64,000 nucleotides of DNA from an uncultured Clostridia bacterium (GTDB taxonomy: Bacteria; Bacillota; Clostridia; Oscillospirales; Acutalibacteraceae): the NCBI GenBank assembly GCA_947627725.1, contig CANQXE010000006.1, positions 1 to 64,000 on the forward strand. The letters are read 5' to 3'. Shown here one piece after another: positions 10,843-20,415 of this stretch; position 1 is the stretch's first letter, and the number at the start of each line of letters is the position of its first letter. A program made the position numbers and the translations under genes. Under the pieces are notes generated by a model. It saw only the letters and a program-made list of their open reading frames with translations, did not search any database and was not told the origin of the DNA.

Positions 10843-11574
10843 TCAAAAATACTTTCTCGCGCCGAAGATGGCAGAGCCAACACGGACTATATTTGAGCCG
10901 TTGGAAACCGCGGACTCAAAATCTCCGCTCATTCCCATTGACAAAATATTCATATCTATATTATCTATATTTTTACTCTTAATGTCAATGAAAGATTGAT
11001 ACATTGTGCTGAAATATTCATTAATCTCTTTTTCCGTATCGCAAATCGGAGGTATGGTCATAAGTCCTTTGATTTTTATGTTGTCCATTCCGGCAATTTC
11101 AATGAGCAGTTCCTCAAGCTGTTCCATATAAATACCGCTCTTTGAATCCTCCCTGCCGATATTAACTTCAATAAGCACGTTCGTTGTCAGACCTTTATTT
11201 GCGGACACACGGTTGATTTCCTTTGCAAGCTTAACCGAATCAACCGATTCAATCATATCGACCTCTCCGACAATCTGTTTTACCTTATTCGTCTGAAGAT
11301 GGCCTATAAGATGCTTTTCCACACCGTCAAGCTTCAGCTCATCTTTTTTACCGAGATATTCCTGAACTCTGTTCTCGCCAATCAAATCGGCTCCAAGCTC
11401 AATCGCCTTGTTTATATACACGCTTTCAACAGTTTTGGTAACCGCCATAAGCCTTACGTCTTTTGGATTCCTGCCTGCCTTAATCGCCGCCTCCTCAATT
11501 CTTGACTTGACAGCCTTGTAGTTATCCTCTACTGCCTGCAGTTTTGCCTCATCAGCTATAAACCTTTCCATCAT
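10843..11574 (-). CDS. YggS/YlmE family pyridoxal phosphate-binding protein
   Basis: LMAVTKTV, GENRVQEYLGK, HLIGHLQTNKVK, LSMGMSGDFESAVSNGSNIVRVGSAIFG. Confidence 0.95.
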   Translation of the reverse strand: MMERFIADEAKLQAVEDNYKAVKSRIEEAAIKAGRNPKDVRLMAVTKTVESVYINKAIELGADLIGENRVQEYLGKKDELKLDGVEKHLIGHLQTNKVKQIVGEVDMIESVDSVKLAKEINRVSANKGLTTNVLIEVNIGREDSKSGIYMEQLEELLIEIAGMDNIKIKGLMTIPPICDTEKEINEYFSTMYQSFIDIKSKNIDNIDMNILSMGMSGDFESAVSNGSNIVRVGSAIFGARKYF

Positions 11575-12817
11575 GCAAATCCTTTCCTTTCGTTATAATC
11601 TGGTCGTAAAATCGGATAGAATTACTGTTTTCGGGGTCATTTTTAAAAATCACAAAATCCTTTGCGGAATAAATTATTTCTCCCCTTCTCTCTGATACCT
11701 GATTTGAAATAAGAGCATAAACACACTTGTTACCCTCACCGTCAATATGAATCGCGGACGCGGGTACCTTGAAGCCGGTGTACTCATTATAACGAATCTC
11801 TATATTCTCAAGACGCATTGAAGTAATCTGGCTGTTCATCTGCGAGCATTGCAAAACCAGCACTGTCTCATTCACGCCTAAATCAGTATCGGCTCCGCTG
11901 ACAACCTTGCAGTTAAGCACCTCGTCGCTATCCTTAAGAGCTACATTCAGGGTGTCGCCGTTGCTGATGTCTTTTACATCATCTGCATTAACCACACAGC
12001 AGAAATACCATTCGTAGCTTGTAACAAGCTTGCCAAAGCTGTCCTGGATCTTCTGCTGCCCGGATACCTTTTCAATATAGCTCTGAACGGTCTTTACATC
12101 GGCATTCTTAATGTTATTATAGTCAAATAAACTCTCGCACCCGTCGGTATACGAGGAAAAAATTCCCGATTCATCAGCGGTTACGTATCCTGTCGGCTTG
12201 CAGGCATCAATATTTATACCGTTAATCTGAGACTGTAAATCACGCTTAATCTGTGAAAAATCAACGTCCCTGCCGATAATCATCTGGCGTCTTGTAAGCT
12301 TATCGTTTAACTCCTCCGAGCAGTCAGAAACGGCGGTAAATGAATGACTGTTGACAGTACGGATATAATCATTAACATCACTCAGAATATCCCTGTCAAT
12401 ACTTTCAATATCAGTCGCCATACCGGCTGACTTGCTTTCAAGCTCAAGATAATAATCAAGCTGGCTGTGTAAATCAAGTAGTGTGGAATATGCCTTTGCG
12501 TTGTCCTCTGATGAAAACAGCATCGCAACATTCCCCCCGAGCTTAACCTTTTCGCAGTCCTGAACGCTCGGCACAATAACGCCTTCGGATTTACTGCTTA
12601 CGGTATGCTCATCCCTTACCACAAGCGCCTTCGTCTCAATAGTTTCATACACGGTTGACGTTACAGCCGTAATTGTTTCCACATCAACATGGGTTGCGGT
12701 ATAGCACTCATAAAAAATATATCCTGCAATAATCAGCAAAACCACAATAATTGCGGCAATATTGCCGTGCTTTTTCTTAGGATTTTTATTCACTTTTTCC
12801 TTCTTGGAATCTTCCAT
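11552..12817 (-). CDS. HlyD-like (periplasmic adaptor-type) membrane-anchored protein
   Basis: Single N-terminal TM; VVRDEHTVSSKSEGVIVPSVQDCEKVKLGG; located between miaA and yggS. Confidence 0.7.
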   Translation of the reverse strand: MEDSKKEKVNKNPKKKHGNIAAIIVVLLIIAGYIFYECYTATHVDVETITAVTSTVYETIETKALVVRDEHTVSSKSEGVIVPSVQDCEKVKLGGNVAMLFSSEDNAKAYSTLLDLHSQLDYYLELESKSAGMATDIESIDRDILSDVNDYIRTVNSHSFTAVSDCSEELNDKLTRRQMIIGRDVDFSQIKRDLQSQINGINIDACKPTGYVTADESGIFSSYTDGCESLFDYNNIKNADVKTVQSYIEKVSGQQKIQDSFGKLVTSYEWYFCCVVNADDVKDISNGDTLNVALKDSDEVLNCKVVSGADTDLGVNETVLVLQCSQMNSQITSMRLENIEIRYNEYTGFKVPASAIHIDGEGNKCVYALISNQVSERRGEIIYSAKDFVIFKNDPENSNSIRFYDQIITKGKDLHDGKVYS

Positions 12818-13727
12818 TTATAAAATCCTCGCAATAATGAATCGCTGTTTTTACTGTTTCTTCAAAGCCGAGAACATCGGGCTTAAGTACAATCGCGTTT
12901 TTTCTTCTTTTAAACCAAGTTATCTGACGTTTGGCATAATTGCGTGTTTTTTGCTTAAGACTTTCAATTGCCGTATCAAGCGCGCAGTCTCCGTTAATAT
13001 ACGGCATAAGCTCCTTATGACCTATTGCCTGAGCGGAGGTACCTGCGTTTCTCTTTAACATATCTCTTGCCTCCTGCTCCAAACCAAGCTTTATCATTTT
13101 ATCGACTCTTTTATTAATCCTGTCATAAAGAATCTGACGATTATCATAATCAAGAACGAAATAGAGTACGTCATACGGGGATTCCTGCCTGCGTGAATTA
13201 ATATTCTGCCGGGTTTTGCTCACTCCCGAATAGTAAAGCTCCAAGGCTCTGACAACACGTTTTTTATTGTTTTTATGTATTTCCTGCGCCGAATCATAAT
13301 CAACATTTAAAAGCTCTTCATAAAGGGAATCGGCATCTTTTTTCATAAGCTCATCACGCAGCTTACGGTCAATCTCAATATCCTCAAAAAGAATATTGTC
13401 AACAAGACTGTCTATAAAAAGTCCTGTTCCTCCTACTACAACCGGAATTTTTTTACGGCTTATTATATCATCAATTTTCTGTCTTGCAAGATTACACCAC
13501 ATTGCGACCGAAAAATCTTCATCACAGTCAAGAAATTCAATTAGGTGGTGGACTGCCTTTTCTTTTTCCTCGTCAGTAGGGCAAGCAGTTGCAATCGGCA
13601 TATTTTTATAAACCTGCATTGAATCGGCTGAAATAATTTCGCCGTTTACCGCTCTTGCAATTTCTATACCGAGGCTCGTCTTACCCGAGGCGGTCGGACC
13701 GGCAACAACAATGATTTTCTTTTTCAT
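12786..13727 (-). CDS. miaA: tRNA dimethylallyltransferase
   Basis: VVAGPTASGKTSLGIEIA, ISADSMQVYK, VVGGTGLFIDSLV, QAIGHKEL. Confidence 0.96.
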   Translation of the reverse strand: MKKKIIVVAGPTASGKTSLGIEIARAVNGEIISADSMQVYKNMPIATACPTDEEKEKAVHHLIEFLDCDEDFSVAMWCNLARQKIDDIISRKKIPVVVGGTGLFIDSLVDNILFEDIEIDRKLRDELMKKDADSLYEELLNVDYDSAQEIHKNNKKRVVRALELYYSGVSKTRQNINSRRQESPYDVLYFVLDYDNRQILYDRINKRVDKMIKLGLEQEARDMLKRNAGTSAQAIGHKELMPYINGDCALDTAIESLKQKTRNYAKRQITWFKRRKNAIVLKPDVLGFEETVKTAIHYCEDFINGRFQEGKSE

Positions 13728-13735
13728 TATCCCAC

Positions 13736-15595
13736 CTATACTCTGCCAAACTGTTTTTCAATATCATATTTTGAAATTTTAATAAACACAGGTCTGCCGT
13801 GCGGACAAAAGCGTATATTCGGCATGGAAAGAAGCTTTTTAATAAACAGCTCCTGCTCACGGGGAGTTGTTCTGTCGCCCGCTTTAACCGCGCCTCTGCA
13901 GGATGCGGAATGATAAATCCAGTCGATCTTATCGGGCGTTATATCTGTTTTATGCTCAAGAAGTTTTTGGGCTATCTCCGTTATCAAATCTTTAATGTCG
14001 CTGTCACCGACAAGCGACGGTACTGCACGCACAACGACCGTGCTTTCGCCAAAAGGCTCTGTTTCAAAACCGCATTTGACAAGAAGGTCGCTGTTTTCGG
14101 TAATCACTTCAAATTCATCCTTTGAAAGAGCAACTGCCACAGGCGATAAAAGCATCTGCACCTCAACCGTACTCTGAGCCTTCAGCTTTTCATAATTCAT
14201 ACGCTCATGCGCCGCGTGCTTGTCAATAAAATAAAGCTCCTTGTCAATCTCGGCAATAAGATATGTATTAAACGCTTCGCCGACTAAGCGGAAAGAAATA
14301 TTTTCTTTCTCGTCAACTGTCGCCGTCTGTTCATTGCCCTGCTCGTTTTTCTTCAAAAATGCATCAGGCTCTTTTGACTGAATGACGGGGATTTTAACTA
14401 CCTCTGACTCCCTGTCCCCATGATTTGTAAAATCAAGCGTGGGTGAGCTTACCTGCCGGAAATCCCTTTTCGGTTCAAGCCTGAAAGCCTGCTGAACGGG
14501 AGAGTCCTCCTTTTTTTTAAAGAAGTCAACCTTAGAGGAATAAGTCTTTTTGGGTATATCGTAAACCTGCTCTATTTTTGGAGTAAGCTCTGCCTTCTTG
14601 ACAGAGCGGTCCGCCTCTACCGCGGTTTTTACTCCGTAATAAATCAAATCAAATATCGGTTTTTCATTTGCAAATCGTACCTCAATCTTTGCCGGGTGAA
14701 CATTGACGTCAACAAGTGACGGATTAATTTCTATGTTTAAAACGCACATAGGAAATCTTCCGACCATAATTGAGTTTTTATAAGCCTGTTCCAGAGCAGC
14801 CATTGCGGTCTGTGACTTAATAAGCCTGCCGTTTATAAAGAAAAACTGCATTGCCCTGCTTTTTCGTGATGAGGCAGGCTTTGAGGCAAAGCCCGTCAGC
14901 TTCATATTTTCATAGCTGTAATCAACAGGAATAAGCGATTCGCTTACCTCTTTGCCGAATACGGAATATATTGCCGAAACAAGCTCGCCGTTTCCTGAGG
15001 TAATCAGCGTTTGCTTACCGTCTCTGATAAATCTGAAGGATATTTCGGGGTGGGATATTGCCATTCTGTCCACAATGCCCGCAACCGCATTACCCTCCGT
15101 AACATCCTTTTTTAAGAATTTCATTCGCGCGGGGGTGTTATAGAAAATATCACGCACAACGATTGTTGTCCCTTTCGGACATCCTGCATCGTCAAATGAA
15201 ATTTCCTCACCGCCTGAAATTTCATATCTCGTACCGATATTCTCATTTTCGGACTTGGTTAAAAGCTCAACCTTAGCCACTGCGGAGATTGACGCCATCG
15301 CCTCTCCTCTGAAGCCGAGAGTAGAAATGGAATTCAAATCCTCTTTATCGGAAATTTTGCTCGTAGCGTGGGAAACAAAAACCTTTTTTATTTCACCCTT
15401 CTCTATACCGCAGCCGTCGTCAGTAATACGGATATATGTTGAGCCGCCGTTTTTGATTTCGACGGTAATATTTTTTGCGCCCGCGTCAACAGAATTTTCA
15501 ATCATTTCCTTGACGATTGACGACGGACGCTCAACGACCTCGCCTGCCGCAATAAGCTGGTATATTTCCTTAGGTAAAATATTAATTTTAGGCAC
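13736..15595 (-). CDS. mutL: DNA mismatch repair protein MutL
   Basis: GEVVERPSSIVKEMIENSVDAGA, DDGCGI, LGFRGEAMASI; C-terminal DKHAAHERMNYE endonuclease motif. Confidence 0.97.
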   Translation of the reverse strand: MPKINILPKEIYQLIAAGEVVERPSSIVKEMIENSVDAGAKNITVEIKNGGSTYIRITDDGCGIEKGEIKKVFVSHATSKISDKEDLNSISTLGFRGEAMASISAVAKVELLTKSENENIGTRYEISGGEEISFDDAGCPKGTTIVVRDIFYNTPARMKFLKKDVTEGNAVAGIVDRMAISHPEISFRFIRDGKQTLITSGNGELVSAIYSVFGKEVSESLIPVDYSYENMKLTGFASKPASSRKSRAMQFFFINGRLIKSQTAMAALEQAYKNSIMVGRFPMCVLNIEINPSLVDVNVHPAKIEVRFANEKPIFDLIYYGVKTAVEADRSVKKAELTPKIEQVYDIPKKTYSSKVDFFKKKEDSPVQQAFRLEPKRDFRQVSSPTLDFTNHGDRESEVVKIPVIQSKEPDAFLKKNEQGNEQTATVDEKENISFRLVGEAFNTYLIAEIDKELYFIDKHAAHERMNYEKLKAQSTVEVQMLLSPVAVALSKDEFEVITENSDLLVKCGFETEPFGESTVVVRAVPSLVGDSDIKDLITEIAQKLLEHKTDITPDKIDWIYHSASCRGAVKAGDRTTPREQELFIKKLLSMPNIRFCPHGRPVFIKISKYDIEKQFGRV

Positions 15596-15628
15596 CGAGC
15601 ATCCCTCCCCTCAATCGTCTTTATAGTA

Positions 15629-18265
15629 TTAAGAAAGCTCCTGTGCTTTCTTTTTTAAATCGTAAAGCGTCTGCATTGCCTCAATCGGTGTCAAGGTGTT
15701 TATATCAACCGCTTTTAGAATTTCAAATATTTCCTGCCGTCCGTTAGCGGTGAAGTTGTACTGTATATCGTTATCCTCTTCCTCAATAATACTGTCATCA
15801 GCCTTAAATTCAATCTGAACGGCATTTTTCTCAAGCTCTTTAAGAATAATCTTGGCACGCTTGACAACGCTGTCGGGTACTCCGGCAAGCTTGGCGACCT
15901 CAATACCAAAGCTCTGGTCCGCTCCGCCGACTACAATCCGGCGTAAGAATGTTATATCATCGCCGTGTTTTTTTACCGCTATCGAGTAATTTTTAACTCC
16001 GTCAATCATACCCTCCATCGCGGTAAGCTCATGATAATGCGTAGCAAAAAGGGATTTGGCGCCCAAGCTCTTTTTCTTGCATACAAACTCAAGCACCGCC
16101 CTCGCAATGCTCATACCGTCAAAGGTCGATGTACCTCTGCCGATTTCATCCAGAATAATAAGCGAGTCCGACGTGGCATTTTTAAGAATTGACGCAACCT
16201 CGTTCATCTCAACCATAAAGGTCGACTGACCTGTTGCAAGGTCATCGCTTGCGCCCACACGTGTGAAGATTGCGTCGACAATGCCGATTTTTGCGCTCTT
16301 TGCGGGAACAAAGGAACCGATCTGTGCCAAAAGGGTTATAAGCGCAATCTGGCGCATATATGTAGACTTACCTGCCATATTCGGTCCTGTAATAATCGCG
16401 CACCTGTTTTCGTCAGTATCAAGTATTGTATCGTTTGGAACAAACGGTGCGTCACTGAGAAGAGCTTCAACAACAGGGTGCCGTCCGTCCTTAATCTCAA
16501 TAACACCGTTATTTGAAATTACGGGGCAGGTGTAATTATTATTAACGGCAGTCTGCGCGAGAGACGCTAAAACATCAAGCGCCGCAAGGCTTTTTGCAGT
16601 TGTCTGAAGCCTTTGAATTTCATCCGCCACAAGATTTCTTACAGATGAAAAAACCTCATATTCAAGAGCAATACTGCGCTCCTTAGCGCCTACAATTTTT
16701 CCCTCAAGCTCTTTGAGCTCCTGTGTAATAAATCGTTCGCAGTTTGTTAAGGTCTGCTTTCTTATATACGTTTCGGGCACCATTTCCTTGTATGAGTTTG
16801 ATACCTCAATATAGTAGCCGAATACTCTGTTATAGCCTACCTTCAGTTTAGGAATTCCGGTTAGCTTTCTCTGCTCGTTTTCTATTGACGCGATAATCCC
16901 AGCACCGTCATTCATTATTTCTTTGAGAGAATCAATTTCCTCATTGTATCCGGTCTTTATAAGACCGCCCTCACGAACGGAAAACGGAGGCTCGTCCGTA
17001 ATCGCTCTGTCAATAAGCGAACGTACATCGTCAAGCAAATCTATACCGTTATGTATCTCTTTTAAAAGCGCGGTCGATACGCCTGAAAGTATTGACTTGA
17101 TGTCAGGCAGCTTTTCAATCGTGTACTGAAGTGATTTAAGCTCCTTTGCATTTGCCGTGCCGTATACAATACGCGTCATAAGCCTTTCAATATCATTGAT
17201 ACCTGTCATCGCCTCGCGAATTCCGTCACGAATCATCGGATTGTCAGCAAGCTCGCCTACGGCGTTCTGCCTTTTAACAATTTTCGGGATTGACATAAGC
17301 GGACGTTCAATCCACGATTTAATCATACGCTTACCCATTGCCGTCTTTGTCTTATCAATTACCCAGAGAAGTGAATGCTTTTTATCACCTGTCATCATTG
17401 ATTTTGTAAGCTCAAGATTTTTTCTTGCGCTGATGTCGAGCCTCATATACTGCTCGTCGTCATAAAACTCAATTTCAGACGGAGCCTCGATTTCATTCCT
17501 CTTCTGAGTTTCTCTAAGGTAGCCTATAACGGCGCCGAGCGCACAAACGGCAGAACGGCTGTGTCCTATGCCGAGAGAAGAAATCTCTTCCTTTTTCAGC
17601 GTTTCAATAATAAGAGCCGTTGCATTATCAAAATCAAATTTATCGTCGTCAAGCACCTCAACGTTCGCGTCAAGCCTTTTGGCAAAGCCCTCAAGCTGAT
17701 TATAATCCAGTGATTTTGAGTTTATTATAAGCTCCTTCGGTGAATACGTGGAAAGCTGGTTTACAAGCTTATTTTCAATTTCATCACCGTCTAAGACAGT
17801 GATATGAAATTCACCTGTGGATACGTCCGCAAAGCAAATACCCATATCCTTGCTTCCGCTGAAAATTGAGCAGAGATAATTGTTTGCTCCGTCATCAAGC
17901 ATATTGCTCTCAATAATCGTACCCGGAGTGATGACTCTTATGACATCTCTTTTGACAATTCCCTTAACTGTTGCGGGGTCCTCCATCTGCTCACAGATAG
18001 CAACCTTATAGCCGCGCGAAACAAGCTTTGCAATATAGCTGTCGGCGCTATGAAAAGGAACGCCGCACATGGGAGCCTTTTCCTCCTGTCCGCAGTCACG
18101 ACCTGTCAGTACAAGGTCAAGCTCACGCGCCCCTATCCTTGCATCCTCAAAAAACATCTCATAAAAATCACCGAGGCGGAAGAATAAAATAGCGTCATTA
18201 TACTGAGCTTTTATCTGAAAATACTGCACCATCATCGGTGACAGCTTAGTATTCGTATTTCCCAT
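15629..18265 (-). CDS. mutS: DNA mismatch repair protein MutS
   Basis: 878 aa; FYEMFFEDA mismatch-binding motif; ITGPNMAGKSTYMRQIAL Walker A; LDEIGRGTSTFDG. Confidence 0.98.
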   Translation of the reverse strand: MGNTNTKLSPMMVQYFQIKAQYNDAILFFRLGDFYEMFFEDARIGARELDLVLTGRDCGQEEKAPMCGVPFHSADSYIAKLVSRGYKVAICEQMEDPATVKGIVKRDVIRVITPGTIIESNMLDDGANNYLCSIFSGSKDMGICFADVSTGEFHITVLDGDEIENKLVNQLSTYSPKELIINSKSLDYNQLEGFAKRLDANVEVLDDDKFDFDNATALIIETLKKEEISSLGIGHSRSAVCALGAVIGYLRETQKRNEIEAPSEIEFYDDEQYMRLDISARKNLELTKSMMTGDKKHSLLWVIDKTKTAMGKRMIKSWIERPLMSIPKIVKRQNAVGELADNPMIRDGIREAMTGINDIERLMTRIVYGTANAKELKSLQYTIEKLPDIKSILSGVSTALLKEIHNGIDLLDDVRSLIDRAITDEPPFSVREGGLIKTGYNEEIDSLKEIMNDGAGIIASIENEQRKLTGIPKLKVGYNRVFGYYIEVSNSYKEMVPETYIRKQTLTNCERFITQELKELEGKIVGAKERSIALEYEVFSSVRNLVADEIQRLQTTAKSLAALDVLASLAQTAVNNNYTCPVISNNGVIEIKDGRHPVVEALLSDAPFVPNDTILDTDENRCAIITGPNMAGKSTYMRQIALITLLAQIGSFVPAKSAKIGIVDAIFTRVGASDDLATGQSTFMVEMNEVASILKNATSDSLIILDEIGRGTSTFDGMSIARAVLEFVCKKKSLGAKSLFATHYHELTAMEGMIDGVKNYSIAVKKHGDDITFLRRIVVGGADQSFGIEVAKLAGVPDSVVKRAKIILKELEKNAVQIEFKADDSIIEEEDNDIQYNFTANGRQEIFEILKAVDINTLTPIEAMQTLYDLKKKAQELS

Positions 18266-18363
18266 TTATTCTCCCTCTTTCATCAATGTAATTATTTTTT
18301 AAGGCGGTCGGACAAGATACATGGAAGCATATACTTATCCGACAGCACGTAAAAATTCAGCTT

Positions 18364-18780
18364 TTAGTGGCAGCCGCCGCAGGTACAGCAATCGTGTGTA
18401 CACCCTTCCTCCGTTTTCGGAAGCTCACAGGTTTCCGCATCCTGACCGTCAAAGAAAAGACCAATCATTCCACTGATATACTGAGCCATTTTCTCCATTT
18501 CAGATGCGGCGGCAGAATATTTCTGCATATTCTCGCCCTCCATAATTTCGCCGTAAAGCTTCTGGTATTGGTCCTGAAGCTCTTTAATTCTTTCCTGTGA
18601 AGCGCTTTCGCCCTTTTCATTCTCCTGCTGATATTTGAGTGAAAGCAGCTGCATCTCCTGCATTTGCTGCTGGAGCTTTTCATCTCCGTCATTTGCCTTT
18701 GCAGCAGCCTGAAGTGCGATAAAACGCTCATCCTTCTGAATTTCCTTGCCTAATTCTCTGAGTGCTGATTCAATACTCAT
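18364..18780 (-). CDS. YlbF/YmcA family regulator with Cys-rich C-terminus
   Basis: 138 aa coiled-coil-like protein ending CELPKTEEGCTHDCCTCGGCH; between miaB and mutS as ymcA is in B. subtilis. Confidence 0.82.
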   Translation of the reverse strand: MSIESALRELGKEIQKDERFIALQAAAKANDGDEKLQQQMQEMQLLSLKYQQENEKGESASQERIKELQDQYQKLYGEIMEGENMQKYSAAASEMEKMAQYISGMIGLFFDGQDAETCELPKTEEGCTHDCCTCGGCH

Positions 18781-20227
18781 AGTTTTTCTCCTTTACAATT
18801 TCTCCCCTCATAACAAATGTAAGAGGTTCGATAACTTTTATATTTTGAAAGGTTCCGATAAGGCTTTCGTCCCCTTCAAATTCTATAATCAGGTTGCCGT
18901 CATTTCTTGCGGCAACGTAATTATCCGCCAGCCTTCCTTTACCGTAAACATAACACTTAAAGGTCTTACCCTTATGTAAAGCCATCTGCTGTGCGCTGAT
19001 TTTCTCCTGCAAATCGGTAAGCTCCTTAAACCAACGTGACTTTTCCTCGGAAGAAACAGGGTCGTCCATCTCTGCCGCGGGAGTACCCTTTCTCGGGGAA
19101 TAGATAAAGGTAAAAAGCGAGGTAGCCTTAACCTCCTCAACAAGTGAAAGCGTCTCTCTGAACTCATCGTAGGTTTCGCCCGGAAAGCCGACTATAATAT
19201 CACTCGTTATTGAGAGCTCATCGCCCATAAGCTCTTTCGCGTAATTGATAAGCTCAAGGTACTGCTCTCTTGTATAATGCCTGTTCATCGCCTTAAGCAC
19301 ACGGTTGCTCCCGCTCTGAAACGGAAGATGAAGATGCTGCGCCACCTTGTCGCAGGATGCCATTGTTTCAATAAGCTCTTTCGTGCAGTCCTTGGGATGA
19401 CTTGTCATAAAGCGTATTCTGAAATCGCCGTCAAGGGAATTCAGCTCACGCAAAAGCTGAGAAAACGAAACCTGCGGAATCAAATCCTTGCCGTAGGAAT
19501 TTACATTCTGTCCTAAGAGAGTTATCTCTTTATATCCCTGTGACACAAGCTCCTTGAATTCATTGATAATATCAGCCTTTTCCCTGCTCCGTTCTCTGCC
19601 GCGCACATACGGAACAATACAGTAGGAACAGAAATTGTTACAGCCGTACATTATCGGCAGCCACGCCTTTTTATCATTATCTCTCTTTACGGGAACTCCC
19701 TCGGCAATAGCGCCGTCCATATCGGGAATTTCAAAAATTCTTTTTCTGCCGGTAAGAGCTCTGTACAAAAGCTCAGGCAGGCAATGGATAACATGAGTTC
19801 CGAATACCAAATCCACAAACGGATATGACCGCTTAATCTTATCCGCGATATGCTTTTGCTGCATCATACAGCCGCAAAGGGCAATTATAATATCAGGGTT
19901 CTCACGCTTATAGCTTTTAAGAGAACCGACATTTCCGAAAACTCTGTCCTCCGCATGCTCTCTGACAGCACAGGTGTTAAAGATAATCAGCTTTGCTTCA
20001 AGGCGGTTATCGGTAAAATCATAGCCCATAAGCTCAAGCATACCCTTAATCTTTTCGCTGTCCGCGACATTCTGCTGACAGCCGTAGGTGATTACGCACG
20101 CCTTTGGCTTTTCACTGTATCCGGCTGTGATGACGGCGCTGACCTTGTGCATAAACCGCCTCTGCTTTTCAAGCTCGTCATTGCTTACAACCGCCGTTTT
20201 TCTTGTGCTTTCATTCAAGCGCCTCAC
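18770..20227 (-). CDS. miaB: tRNA-2-methylthio-N6-dimethylallyladenosine synthase
   Basis: ITYGCQQNVADSEKI, MYGCNNFCSYCIVPYVRGRERSR radical SAM motif, TRAM domain. Confidence 0.96.
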   Translation of the reverse strand: MRRLNESTRKTAVVSNDELEKQRRFMHKVSAVITAGYSEKPKACVITYGCQQNVADSEKIKGMLELMGYDFTDNRLEAKLIIFNTCAVREHAEDRVFGNVGSLKSYKRENPDIIIALCGCMMQQKHIADKIKRSYPFVDLVFGTHVIHCLPELLYRALTGRKRIFEIPDMDGAIAEGVPVKRDNDKKAWLPIMYGCNNFCSYCIVPYVRGRERSREKADIINEFKELVSQGYKEITLLGQNVNSYGKDLIPQVSFSQLLRELNSLDGDFRIRFMTSHPKDCTKELIETMASCDKVAQHLHLPFQSGSNRVLKAMNRHYTREQYLELINYAKELMGDELSITSDIIVGFPGETYDEFRETLSLVEEVKATSLFTFIYSPRKGTPAAEMDDPVSSEEKSRWFKELTDLQEKISAQQMALHKGKTFKCYVYGKGRLADNYVAARNDGNLIIEFEGDESLIGTFQNIKVIEPLTFVMRGEIVKEKNYEY

Positions 20228-20259
20228 CTCCGGACATACTTATTCATTATATGGAGAAT

Positions 20260-20288
20260 ATTATAACAAAAGACTGTTCTATAATCAA
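20260..20288 (-). promoter_or_regulatory. Promoter for miaB gene cluster
   Basis: Minus strand TTGATT-17 bp-TATAAT, 33 nt upstream of miaB start. Confidence 0.6.
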
Positions 20289-20415
20289 TATATAATTATT
20301 AATAAAATAATAATTTTAATATCAAATGTGATTAGCAAATTTCACAAATACGATTGATTTTTTATTTGAATAATGATAAGATTATGTCATTATATACAAA
20401 ATTTAAGGTGATTTT

